From assembly GCA_025716815.1 (NCBI GenBank), contig JAIXMN010000008.1:1178001-1242000 (forward strand): a stretch of 64,000 bases of DNA. Reading direction: 5' to 3'. The DNA is from Dichotomocladium elegans (Eukaryota; Mucoromycota; Mucoromycetes; Mucorales; Lichtheimiaceae). Below the pieces are notes generated by a model. That model did not search any database. It was not told the DNA's origin and saw only the letters and a list, made by a program, of their open reading frames with translations. Below, piece after piece: positions 45,800 to 58,000 of this stretch (position 1 is the stretch's first letter; each line of letters opens with the position of its first letter). A program made the translations under genes and the position numbers.

Positions 45800-46996
45800 C
45801 TAGCTTTGACTCTTAAGTTGGCCGTATACATCTTCCAAGCAAGTGGCTCTTGCCAAGTTGATGTTTGCCATTTTATCGGTAGTCGACTTGCCTTTTATCC
45901 TAGCGATGTGCTCGCAAAAAAGGACCCACGTGTCCCTTGGATACCTACGCCTAGGGATGTCCATGTTCAAGAGGCCCAAGACGCCATAGATGTAGTCGCA
46001 CGGATCTAAACACTGTCTTGGGGACTGTGAGAGATGGTCGAGAACATCTTGGAAATCTGTTGCTGCCTGGTGATAGGTCGTACGAAGGCACAAGGTTCCG
46101 GTGAGGTTTCTGATCGACTGTTGCATACGTCTAAAGACGTCCCAATTATAGTCTGCGGGGAGCAAGGTTTTGATCCCGTCCATTTGGTCGTCGACAATGG
46201 ACATAAATTGCTCCATGCTTGTAAGCAGCGCCTTGACTGCATCGAGCGGAAGCGTGTTGCATGTCGGGTCCGTTTCCGCAACAAGATGAACGGCGGGAGG
46301 CAGTACCGTCTCCTGCAGCGTCCACACACGACCCCACCATGTCGCACCGAGAATGTCACATAATCCCTCGACATCGTCCGATTCGACCGTGAAGCCCGGT
46401 GATGCAAAGAAAGGCTGCCAGACGGTTGATGCTCGGAGCGGAAGATTAGGAGTATGGGCCTGTTGTCGGACGAGGTTCTGGAGGGATGATGCAAAACATT
46501 GTTGCAAGTAAGGGAGGATGTGGTTGTTGCCCAAGAGACATTGCTCATGGTAGTTATTGCAGAAGCTGGTCAGCGTGGTGTAGTCCCGGATCGCGCGAGG
46601 TTGGATATCTATCAGAGCGTAACAGGCATTGCAATTACGATAAATATCTCCCATAATCCCCAGGTCCATATCCTTGTTTGTGCAAAAAACATCTATCCAC
46701 CAGTATCCACTGCCTTTGGACCTGAGCAGATGCATCAGAGTCTCACGCTTTTCAGGTCGCATGCGTGCTACCACCGGCTTCCCGCTCGTTGCATCTTTGA
46801 TCACGCTGCTGCTAGCGCTTCCTCCTTCTCGTACACCATTGCTGTTAAAGTTATTCAACGGCACACACTGGACTGGATCACCCCACAGATGGGAGATGCA
46901 ATTGTAGCCCTGGGCTTGAATGTCTTTCCTGCAACTCGGGTCAAACGCGGGCGTCACAACCGTCATGAAGATACGATTGCGCCAAGTTTTGTGCAC
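45800..46996 (-). CDS. heterokaryon-incompatibility (HET) domain-like protein
   Basis: Single uninterrupted frame of 398 codons on the minus strand, intronless in a neighbourhood of intron-rich genes. Landmarks in HET order are YNCISHLWGDPVQCVP (about residue 31), GSGYWWIDVFCTNKDMDLGI (about 93-112), MGDIYRNCNACYALIDIQP, and GATWWGRVWTLQETVLPPAV (about 216). These correspond to the YxxLSYxWG, W(I/V)D..CI(N/D)Q and R.W..QE motifs of the HET family. In filamentous ascomycetes, HET domains (TIR-like fold) act in allorecognition and regulated cell death. A possible variation is IDVFCTNKD where the usual motif has INQ. The C-terminal half (CDYIYGVLGLLNMDIP) resembles the part after the domain. The biological role in this lineage is not established. 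Confidence 0.75.
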   Translation of the reverse strand: MHKTWRNRIFMTVVTPAFDPSCRKDIQAQGYNCISHLWGDPVQCVPLNNFNSNGVREGGSASSSVIKDATSGKPVVARMRPEKRETLMHLLRSKGSGYWWIDVFCTNKDMDLGIMGDIYRNCNACYALIDIQPRAIRDYTTLTSFCNNYHEQCLLGNNHILPYLQQCFASSLQNLVRQQAHTPNLPLRASTVWQPFFASPGFTVESDDVEGLCDILGATWWGRVWTLQETVLPPAVHLVAETDPTCNTLPLDAVKALLTSMEQFMSIVDDQMDGIKTLLPADYNWDVFRRMQQSIRNLTGTLCLRTTYHQAATDFQDVLDHLSQSPRQCLDPCDYIYGVLGLLNMDIPRRRYPRDTWVLFCEHIARIKGKSTTDKMANINLARATCLEDVYGQLKSQS

Positions 46997-47780
46997 CCGT
47001 AATAATCGGAACGCTCGGTCATTGAAAAGTTTATTGCCTAGAAGGTGTTAAGCTTTATTTCATACAAAGGACTAGTATACCGATGCATTTCAATTCGGAT
47101 AAAGGTTCTCCCCAACACCCCCCAATCGCACACACACACCTTCGACTTTTCGTTCATTATCTGGAAGAAGTGCAGGTATCGGCCCCATCGATGCTAAAGG
47201 TCACTAAATGATTGAAATGATTGCCTCCTCCTTCAAGAGGAAGAATGCATTTAGAACAGCACCGAAGAGAGAGAAAGAGAAAAGGAGGCAAATGGACTAA
47301 CACTATCGCTTTCTTTCTTACCACTTGCGGTATATATTAATATTGCTGACTATCCGAAAAATGGCAACCGCTCTCGTTTATATGGAGCGGCAGAAAGCGA
47401 AAGAAAAAAGAGCGCAACTAAGACACAGTCGTGATAGTGGTCAACCTGTAGACGATGGGCGAAAGGCAGCGTGGGATTCTTGAGTGGATGGTTATAGAAT
47501 GCTGGACAGAGACGTAAAAAGAAGAAATGGAGAGTAGAATTATTCTCACTATTCTCTCTCTTTTATACCAGCCTTTTTTTTTCAAGGTGGCACAAAACCT
47601 TACATGATTGCGGAGGGATGGTTGCGGGGGCTCACTAAATTAAGCGATAGTATTCATATAAAATTTCTGAGTGTACATCGCGACTTTCCCGATCTTGCCA
47701 TCGCAGTCGATATCTCACCGACGTAACGCATGTTTTGCAAGTGATCGCATTGTCACAAAATAAGAGAGAAGAAGCAGTGT
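46997..47780. other. intergenic region upstream of the HET-like gene
   Basis: About 780 bp, AT-rich, with a CCCCCCAATCGCACACACAC stretch near 47120, GA-rich tracts near 47265-47285 and CT/T tracts near 47560. No open frame worth calling. It includes the promoter of the HET-like gene and the 3' flank of the next minus-strand gene. Confidence 0.4.
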
Positions 47781-48590
47781 TTATTCATCTGTTCGGCCGT
47801 CTCCTTCGGTATTCCGTCCCCACTTCGTTGACAGCACAGCGAGCTTAACCCGTAAGGAAGCCGGTAGCCAAGGCGATAATGGTGCCCGCTGGCCGTTGTC
47901 ATGAACAGGCCAAGAGCTAACGAGCTCGACCTGCTGCTGAACGCCGAGGATTCGGCTTTCTAAGATGACTTCGTACAGCGAAAGGCGCCAGGACCCGCCG
48001 TGGAGCACCCAGTCGCGCACGTTGATGGTCTCTTTAGCCAACGCCTGAAGCTTGGCCGCATCAGCAGCTGGAAGGGAGGAGATAATGTTGTATGCTAAGT
48101 AAAGTCTATCCATGGGTGGAACGACGGGGAGGTCGATGCCTCGTTCAGTATGCACCAGCCGGTGGATGGATCGCGCCAATTTGGCATATTCCTGCGACAC
48201 ATGGACGAGCATCACGACAGAACGTGCCGGGCGTTGGACGGTGGTATAACCTCCGAAGAGTGGCGCACGGAGATCAAAGAACCGGACCTGCTGGTCAATG
48301 ACTGTCTTGAGCCTATCCACCGTCCGCCACCCTGATTGGGCCCCTTTGGCAATTTGTACTCGTCCCAGTATGGAAATGTGCGGTGGACTATCGTGTGCCC
48401 GGTTGGGCCCACATTGTGAGAATGATAATTCTTGAAATTGATGTAGCGATGTCGCAAGGCATGTGCCTGGCGTTGGTTCTAAACACAGTCGGAATATCCG
48501 GCGTGCTTCGCCCAGTTGGTGGGGCGGTGTTGCACCATCGAGTGGATCAAGACGGAATTCATCAAAGGTGACCGGGATCTTGCTGCTCAT
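47781..48590 (-). CDS. unrecognised protein, possibly a diverged 2H-phosphoesterase
   Basis: Open frame of 269 codons. The frame extends upstream to 48695, but that part is a low-complexity Ser/Phe stretch from a GA-rich region, so the ATG at 48590 (MSSKIPVTFDEFRLDPLDG) was taken as start. Recognisable points are SQCGPNRAHDSPPHISILGR (about residues 60-80), where HIS fits the HxS/T signature of 2H phosphoesterases, then RTVDRLKTVIDQQVRFFDL and SVVMLVHVSQEYAKLARSI. The region where a second HxS/T would be expected reads MDRLYLAYN, so one catalytic His may be missing. The C-terminal half has SWRLSLYEVILESRILGVQ. No membrane segment or signal peptide. The function is uncertain; the 2H assignment is a suggestion from spacing and motif only. 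Confidence 0.6.
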   Translation of the reverse strand: MSSKIPVTFDEFRLDPLDGATPPHQLGEARRIFRLCLEPTPGTCLATSLHQFQELSFSQCGPNRAHDSPPHISILGRVQIAKGAQSGWRTVDRLKTVIDQQVRFFDLRAPLFGGYTTVQRPARSVVMLVHVSQEYAKLARSIHRLVHTERGIDLPVVPPMDRLYLAYNIISSLPAADAAKLQALAKETINVRDWVLHGGSWRLSLYEVILESRILGVQQQVELVSSWPVHDNGQRAPLSPWLPASLRVKLAVLSTKWGRNTEGDGRTDE

Positions 48591-49222
48591 TTGACGTTGT
48601 AGATTGTTCCTTGCCTGAATGAAATAAGAGAACAAAGCAAAAAAAAAAAGTGAGAAAGAGAGAGAGCACGAAAGAAAAAAGGAACGAAAGGGCATATATA
48701 GTCTGTGCTACCTGATGCCTGTCCGACGAAGATAATATAGTCCATCCTATTGTTTTCCTATCGATCCTCCCGCGAATACTCTTCTCGTATGAATTCCTTG
48801 AAGAAAATGACAATACAGTACTTGTTCTCAGGCCCCAGACTTGCGTCTCATCCTGCAGAGCGAGCAATTGCTGTCTCAGAATTTCACCAGGAGCATAAGA
48901 ACTAGGCTGCAAGTGCCACGTGCTGAGAACATTTGATATATCCAGGCTAAATTACTGTCATATTGACAACGTTGAAGTGGATAATGGTCAAGTTAACATT
49001 CTCTGGAATTTATGTATACATGACCGTGCCCTCTCTCTTCTTATATGTGCAAGTATCTTCTAGGTGAAGGAATGACTAGTAGCATGAAAAGGTAAGCTGC
49101 AAAATTTAAACTCACTGAATAAAACAAAGCAAATTTCTTTCAGACAAAAAAAAAAGACGACGCGGCAAACCGAATACCTTCACTTTTTGCTTTGATCATA
49201 TCCCATTTGTATAATTTCGAAA
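48591..49222. other. promoter region between divergent genes
   Basis: Sits between the minus-strand gene starting at 48590 and RuvB-like 1 starting at 49223. It has a GA/A-rich tract (48630-48690) and a polyA run (about 49147). A minus-strand open frame at 48912-48720 might be a 5' exon of the upstream gene, but I cannot find a convincing splice. Confidence 0.35.
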
Positions 49223-51076
<1,854 letters not shown>

Positions 51077-51462
51077 AAATATATGTAAAACTTGCTCCCT
51101 TTGCTCTCACTGTTCGCCTACACCTCACTTTTACTACGTATCTCCTCTTCTTGTTCCTCGAAAAAAAAGAAATTGCTGCGCGTAATGCTTCAATACACTT
51201 TTTTTTCACGTTGAGCACAAAAGATATACATATATGTGTAGGGTGGGGCACTAGGACATTTGGGATTAATATAAGTATATATAATATAAATGTGTGTGGG
51301 TGTTTGTGTGGGTGTGTGTCCGTGTGCTTTTTTGTTTTTGATAGAAATGTACAAGTGGGCAAAGTTTTTCTACATGAATGTTATGATGGGGGGGAAAGGA
51401 AAGATAAAAGAATATGCAACAAAAAAGAAGACGCGGAGTGTAAAATGGGGTTGTAAATAGTA
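51077..51462. other. spacer between convergent genes
   Basis: T- and A-rich with a (GT)n-type stretch (about 51290-51330). It serves as the 3' flank of both RVB1 and the kinase gene. No gene. Confidence 0.45.
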
Positions 51463-53538
51463 TTATGAGCAATCAGCAAACCATGCGAGCTTTGGGATGT
51501 CTGTTAATGCAATGCGCTTATCGGGCTGACGTTTTAGGATCCGTTCCACAACCTCCTTGGCCTCGTTACTGATAGCCAGTTCGGGATGCTGGTGCCAGCT
51601 CGACGGCCACTTGTAATTGGCGCTCACGATCCGATAAAAGAGATGGGAAGCGCGCTCGCCCCTGGCGGGATTGTAGGTAAACGGGAGGTATCCAATCAGG
51701 AGTGCGTAGAGGATTACCCCCAGGGCCCATGTATCGGTCAGACGACCATCGTAGCCAAGACTCTGGACTATTTCCGGAGCAGCATATTCTTCGCTACCAC
51801 AGCGTGTTGTCAAGATGGGCGATGCCGGGTCAATGACCCGTGCGAGACCAAAGTCGGTCACCTTGACCCGTGGTTGCTGATTTTCGTCCATATCAATTAG
51901 GATATCTAAACGGGACAATTGAAAATGTGTGGGAAGACGGGTGAGTTTTTTTTTTCATTTTTCGAATGACAAAAAAAGGAGAACATACTCTCGAGTTTGA
52001 GGTCACGATGTATAATATTATGCTCATGCATCCATTGAATGACCTGCACCAGCTCGATGAATATCCGCTTGATGATGCCTTCGTCAACGCGCTGTGTCGT
52101 ATCTCGGCAATGCATGCGTTGCACAAAATCAAAGAGTTCTTCGCCGTGAGCATATTGCATGACAATACATATGTGCTGATCGGTTTCCATCGTCGCCTCG
52201 AGTTGCACAATGGACGGGTGATCGACGAACTAGACAAGAACAATCATGCAAAGAATTTCTTTTTAGTATTTGCGTTCAACTAGTGCCTTCATCTCCCCTC
52301 CCCTCCCCATATGCGCACATGGCCTGAGGAAACAGACGAAAATCTATACCTTGAGCACCGCAACCTCTCGCTCAATACTTGATTTGACGCGCGGATCGTT
52401 AGCAATACGGGCCTTGTTGATCATCTTGATAGCGTACTCGATCCCGGTCTCCATATGTGTTGCGAGATACACCTTCGAGAAGGCGCCGACACCGAGCATC
52501 TTGCCGATCTTGTAACTGCCGATTTCCTTCCCAATGACATCCATTTCGGTGATCTTGAGTGGAGACGGCAGGCGGCACTCACGCGCGATTGGAACATTTA
52601 GATTTTGAGGTAATTTGGGACTGTAGTCATCAATGTCACCTAGCAAAGGGTCTTCGAGAAGCGTTGGTATCCTATTGTTTTTCTTGGGTGTGATGGAGCA
52701 GATGACGGGTATGCTAGTGGATGACGGAGATGGTGGACTATGGGCTTCAGTTGTGTCGGGTGTGACAGGTGAGAGTTGAGGCGGTGTGACAGGATGGCGG
52801 TGGTGCTGACTTCTTATCGAAAGAGGCCGGAGGGTAGGTGAACTGCTGATGGACAGGCCCGGTGCAGGGCTAGGAAGGGGCATGATTTCATCGTCAGAAA
52901 AGAATCGCTCCGCAGAAGAGCCAGCAACTATAACGCCGCTGTTGCTATCCTTGACATAATTGTTGGGTATGGGAGAAGGTGCAGGAACAGCAGATGATGC
53001 ATATGCATTGTTCTTGACAAGGTTGCGGAGCCTGCTCGCAAAACTACCGTTCATTGGTTCCTCATCGGCCTCGGCGAGGTGCGACCTCCCCGTAGTGGCT
53101 ATCATTGCAGGCGATGCCGGTGAAGGTGTAATCGTATTACGACGGGCGGATAAAGAAGGTGGCGGACGAGGTACGGAGACAGTGGCATTAAAAAATGCAT
53201 CAGTTTTTGTCCTGCCAGTACTGGGCAGGTGATCTTCGGTTACGTCGAGGTTGGTTGTGATGATACCCAAACCAAGTGACGCTTGCTGGCGGCGTGGCAG
53301 GGTTTTGGACGTCCCATTCTGTTTCAGAGAGAAATAGCAAAACAGACCAACAAGATTGAGAATCATAAGCAACAGTTCCCTCTAATGTTAATTAGGAATG
53401 TATGTATACCTCATTCGGTTCTGACAGAGCTCCTGTTGAAGCAAGCTCGCCTGACAACGGAATGGAAGATGGTTGATGGGACTCATATTGACTCTCGAAT
53501 TCGGTTGCCAGGGGGTACTGAATACTGTCAGCAGACAT
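51463..53538 (-). CDS. serine/threonine protein kinase, CAMK-like
   Basis: Exon 1 starts at 53538 (MSADSIQYPLATEFESQYES). Its GAG|GTATAC...CAG|AATGGG intron leads to a long Ser/Pro-rich regulatory region (for example ITPSPASP, LPSPAPGLSISSSPTLRPLS). The kinase domain follows with IGSYKIGKMLGVGAFSKVYL (P-loop), EYAIKMI (ATP Lys), VDHPSIVQLEATMETDQHIC, HGEELFDFV, NIIHRDLKLENIL (HRD), KVTDFGLARV (DFG), RCGSEEYAAPEIV (APE) and DTWALGVILYALLIGYLPF. The closing lobe, WFADC, ends at 51463 with no extension. HRDLKxEN and SxExAAPEIV with PFxYNxARGER place it near fungal CAMK-type kinases such as the yeast Hal/Npr- and Prr-related group; finer placement is uncertain. All catalytic residues are present, so it should be active. 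Targets cannot be inferred from context. Confidence 0.88.
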
Positions 53539-55016
53539 TGACAATTGTGCGTAAACAATAACTAAGGAGAGTAAGAACGGGTGATAGGTAACTGTAAAGA
53601 GGTCTGAAATATTATGCGTATGTGTGTGCGTGCGTGTGTGTGTGTGTAAAGAAATCTCAAAAAAAAAAATGGGTACAAAAGAGGGGGTAAGAAATATAGG
53701 GAGGAGAGACAAGAGGAAAAAGACAAGAGCTATTAAAAATCGCAAGTCCGTTTATGACGTTGGCAGAGGAGCTTTTTTTATTGCCAGCACGAAGAATTGA
53801 AAAGAAAATAATGCAGCTGTATTGTTCGTGCACACACATATAGACAACCCATGTCCGTTGAAGGTCTCTCTTCCATTTTGGGGGAGGGGGCGGGAGCGAA
53901 AGGGCTGAGATGAAGTAAGGTTTTCCGTGCACAAAAATAGCCAAATGATTGACCCTTTATTCTTCTTTGAACCACTCTTCGGCGGCCTCTTGTGCCACCT
54001 TCTCATAAGGCCGCATTCTGTTGGGCTCTCGTTTCCGTTCACGACCCCCATTTTTTTTTATTACTGCAATCAGACGAATCACATCGCCCTATCCATGATC
54101 ACCTGTTCGGAGCGTGGCAATTTCAGGGATTATTTAGTCCCTGGCAGTTTCCCTGGCTATTGTGACAGGGTAAAATAGCAGACTCAGCTCGGTGAATGAG
54201 CGTGGCGATAATGAATCCGATGGATTTTATCGACCTTTCTTTAATCACATGCTGCAAAGCGAAATAACGAGAAACTCACTTCACTCGCTTTACATATGAC
54301 ACAGATACCCATCTCATGTTGCTATGATATTGCTCTTTGTATTGGTTACGATAATCGAAGAAATGCACGTTGTCTGGATCCTTGATAGGAGAGGCACTTC
54401 GTCTGTGTAGTTTGGACGGATTACTAAGGATCAGGGGCAATCCGTATGACGTATGACGGGCGGCGATCCATTACTTCGTTCCTAGGCTTCGAATGTCGGT
54501 GTCATCGTAAAGGGTAGGCTCTTATGATCTCTCCTATGAGGAAATATGCAATCCTTGCTATGTCTATGTCATGGCGTTTGTTGTTGTTGCTAATCGTTGG
54601 CTAGAGGCCAAAGCCCCTCCTCGGGAGAATCCTCGGCGGCGCAGTTCAAGAAAGTCTAAATGAAAAGGAAGGGACCAATGAAAACGTCTGGAAAAAACTC
54701 AAGACGTGATTATTTTGCGCCAAGGTCTCGCCCCTACCTTTGTTCCGAGGCACACCCACTTCTTACATGAGTTGATGGTATCGAAATGAGATGAAGCTTC
54801 CCGCCTGCTTCACAGCCAAGTACACAGTCCGTTTCGCTGTTTCTCTGGGAAAGACTATCGGATGCTCAAGGCTGCTTGGTCAGTGGAAGTGAGAGTGGGG
54901 AGGTGTGCATTTTTTGCACGCCTCAAGGGAAAAATAGGCTCCGCAAGTCACTCACCACTCCGGAAACGCGATGGATTTTCTCTAAGCTGGCTTTGCATAT
55001 TCGCGTGTTCTCCGTC
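53539..55016. other. long divergent promoter region between the kinase and APC1
   Basis: About 1.48 kb. Near the kinase start is a (GT)n microsatellite (53619-53647), followed by a polyA run and a GA-rich stretch. The middle, 53930-54870, contains no convincing open frame. An upstream in-frame extension of APC1 (from 54876) is possible but reads unlike the family, so it is counted here. Confidence 0.4.
53619..53647. repeat. (GT)n microsatellite upstream of the kinase gene
   Basis: TATGTGTGTGCGTGCGTGTG followed by more GT, about 29 bases, about 80 bp before the kinase start codon on the minus strand. Confidence 0.9.
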
Positions 55017-58000
55017 ATGTTAAAGTCACTTGGCGACTTTATTAGCTATGGAAGCCAACATACACTGGTCTATGAGCATTTAGTTGAAGATGCCGATAAA
55101 TCCCAGGAAATCGACTTTAGCCTTTTTGCCAAAGGCTCTAACTGGGCCACAAAAAGAAAAGCCCCCACTTACAATCTTTATGCAGTCGATGAGCGCCCCT
55201 CAATTGCTATAAACGAACTTTCAGACACCATTACCGAAACGAACACGCCCACCAACACCATGATTGGTAACAGACACAAGCGACGAATTCCCAATGGGGC
55301 CATGGATCTTGAAGAGGAACTCTATGTGGATGGATCGACAGTGGTCTGGAGCCGTGGTAAACACATAGTGAAGTCTTTCAAGTATGAACTTGAGCAACAG
55401 CCGGTCGAGCTCGCACTCTTTGCCTGGTTCCGTTTTGAACTTGTTAGGGATCCAGATGATCCGTCCAAACAGCGCTATGTGGCTGTGGACCAGTGGTACG
55501 AATATGGCCAAGATAGTCCAGTCAATGAACACGGGAACGAAGATCTCTCGGCTTCGTTTTCGATCATGGCTACCAATAAACTCGACAGAAAACGGAAGCA
55601 TTTTCATGAAGACACAACTTGTGAAATAAGTGAATCCAGCAGCATCAGAAGCACCAGCAGCACCGATACTAGCCCTAACACCAGAATCGAAAATATTGAC
55701 CACGGCACGAAACAAGATGCGCAACATACACCAAAAGAAAAGACCATGCTTCGCAAAGCGCTCTGCGTCATTCTGCGTGACACGGTCAAGATCTACTTTG
55801 AGGACGGGTTGATGTACTCCATACATCTTTATTACCCTGTTCAGCGCGCGTGTGCGCTGCATGTGGGGCTCTTGTTAGAGCTAAAAAGAGCTGAGTTAAT
55901 CGACAGTGCAAATGCTGCTTCACTTCAACCGTTTATCAGTATCTTGAATCCGATGGGCGGCCCTGAGCTGGTGACTATGGTTGACGAACAAAACAAGTCT
56001 TTCTCACTCGACTTTCGAAAAACTGCAAGCATGCCCGTAGATCACGAATTGATTTTTGCTGCAGCATTTGGCGCTTGCTCTCGCGGAAAGCAGCAGCTCG
56101 TTGTTACTTATAACACAAAGAAGAATGCCTATGCTGTCTGGATGTTTACCGATGATAAGGAACGCTCGAGGCCGTCCAAGATGATCCACAAACCCGTTCA
56201 ACATACACTCCAAGCGCCATTAAAGCACCACAAAAGGTCAAAGGGAAAGCAAATCAAACGGGGCCCGGTTGCCTCACCCCTTCAAGCGACACCGCCCCCG
56301 CTGACCCGCAAAGACTCGCTCGCGCGGTTTCACGAAGACTTTAGTTCAGATACAGACCAGCTTTTTGGGTCTGAAGCAGGCGATAGCTTGCAAGAATCAG
56401 CAGATGAGGCAGGATATTTCTTGTCTCCTCTCTATGAAACGTATGTCGGAATACAAGCGCCCTTAAATCTGATGAGTTTGTAAAAAAATCAATTGCATCC
56501 GGTAGGAATCCCACTAAAGGCGAAAGACGAAAACAAAACTCTCGAGACAAGGTTTTTCTCGCCCATGACCCCACAGGCTTGGATCTTCTGTGTATCATGC
56601 GGAGCCGGGAACAAATGCTGGTTATCCTGAACGTTCAGAAACTTCTGGAGAATAGTATAGATCCAGTGCATGCTACAATCTCTGCTAGGAGTGCAATTGC
56701 GGTTACATCCTCAAAAGGTCACAAGGATATCATTATACTGCGGGGCAGCAACCGACTCTTTCTCGTTCTTGATACCCAAAAGGAGATATTAGTTGAAATG
56801 GGCCTGCCGTCATCCATGAGCGAGAGAATCAAGGAGCTTCGGGACAGTGTGATCGCACGTTTCAATGTGGAACTGGTGAACGGAAAGCTAGAAAGATTCC
56901 GTGCAGACTTGTCACCGGAATCTGGACAGGTTCAGGATGCTCTAGCCGCGCTCTCCTGCGCGCTGTCACCTATTCACTTTGTTTACCTTCGGAAACGCTA
57001 TCTTGAATGTTTCTGCGTGCTCCTATCATCGAGGGTGGACAACGAAAAGAACCGCGTTGATGCAGAATGGGAGGCTTTTGTGACAGTTCTGCTTTCCTTT
57101 CTACCGATAAAGAGTATCGGAAATACTACGGATACAGTACCTCTCCTAGATAAACAAAGCAGCCGCAATAGGCGAAACATGACAGCGAAGAAGCATGAAG
57201 ACGCGGCCCAGACAATGGCTCATCTTGCAAAACGAGCGTTGGCGCTGCGTGAAAATAGTACAAGCGAAAACTTGTCGGACAAATTAAACGCTATAATCGC
57301 TTATTTGCATGTGCTCTACGAAGAATACCGGTTATCTCAAATCAAATCAGTCCAACTCTTACCAAAGTTGGCTGCTTTGCTGGTATTTCTATGCAAACTG
57401 ACGGGCAGAGATGAATGGCTCGATTTTTATAGTAACAACGGGTGTATCCTCGATGTAAATGGTACGTTTATTTTTTGTGGGAGGTGGAGAACTTCTATTG
57501 AGCTTGACATTTCCTTCCTTCTATAGTACCAGTTATGCTGGAGTTCAACATACCGAAGGATCAGACTTATCCTTTAGATATCGTTAGCACTTTGCGGTAC
57601 TATCAACCAAACGCTGCAAATTACACTCAGCCAGAAGGAATATTCAGCTTTACGCGGATCAACCCATGGATGGAGACGGGCGAGTTAAGCTTTGGCCGGA
57701 CCATTGCGAAGGTGTGGCTATTGTACGAAGCGCTTGGTACAGGCGGACATGAAAAGATGGTGGGTCGAATGGTATTAGAAGGGATACGACGATATGAGAT
57801 CGAAGACATCCATCCAGTCATAGCCAAACCGCTCTTGGATGCCCTTGATTATTGCGGGAAAAATCCGCCCATGACCTGGACTAGCGAACATTACGAAATC
57901 ATAGGTATGATGGGAGTTACTAACGAATGTCTTGATGCTCACTAAGCGAATAATTATAATCATAAAGGTCGACAGGACATGGCTAATCAACTATCGGTTC

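Noticed and set aside
54876..55016. N-terminal extension of APC1 from 54876
   Set aside because: The frame is open, but the extension is Cys/Arg-rich and unlike the family, whereas MLKSLGDFISYG at 55017 matches the usual start.
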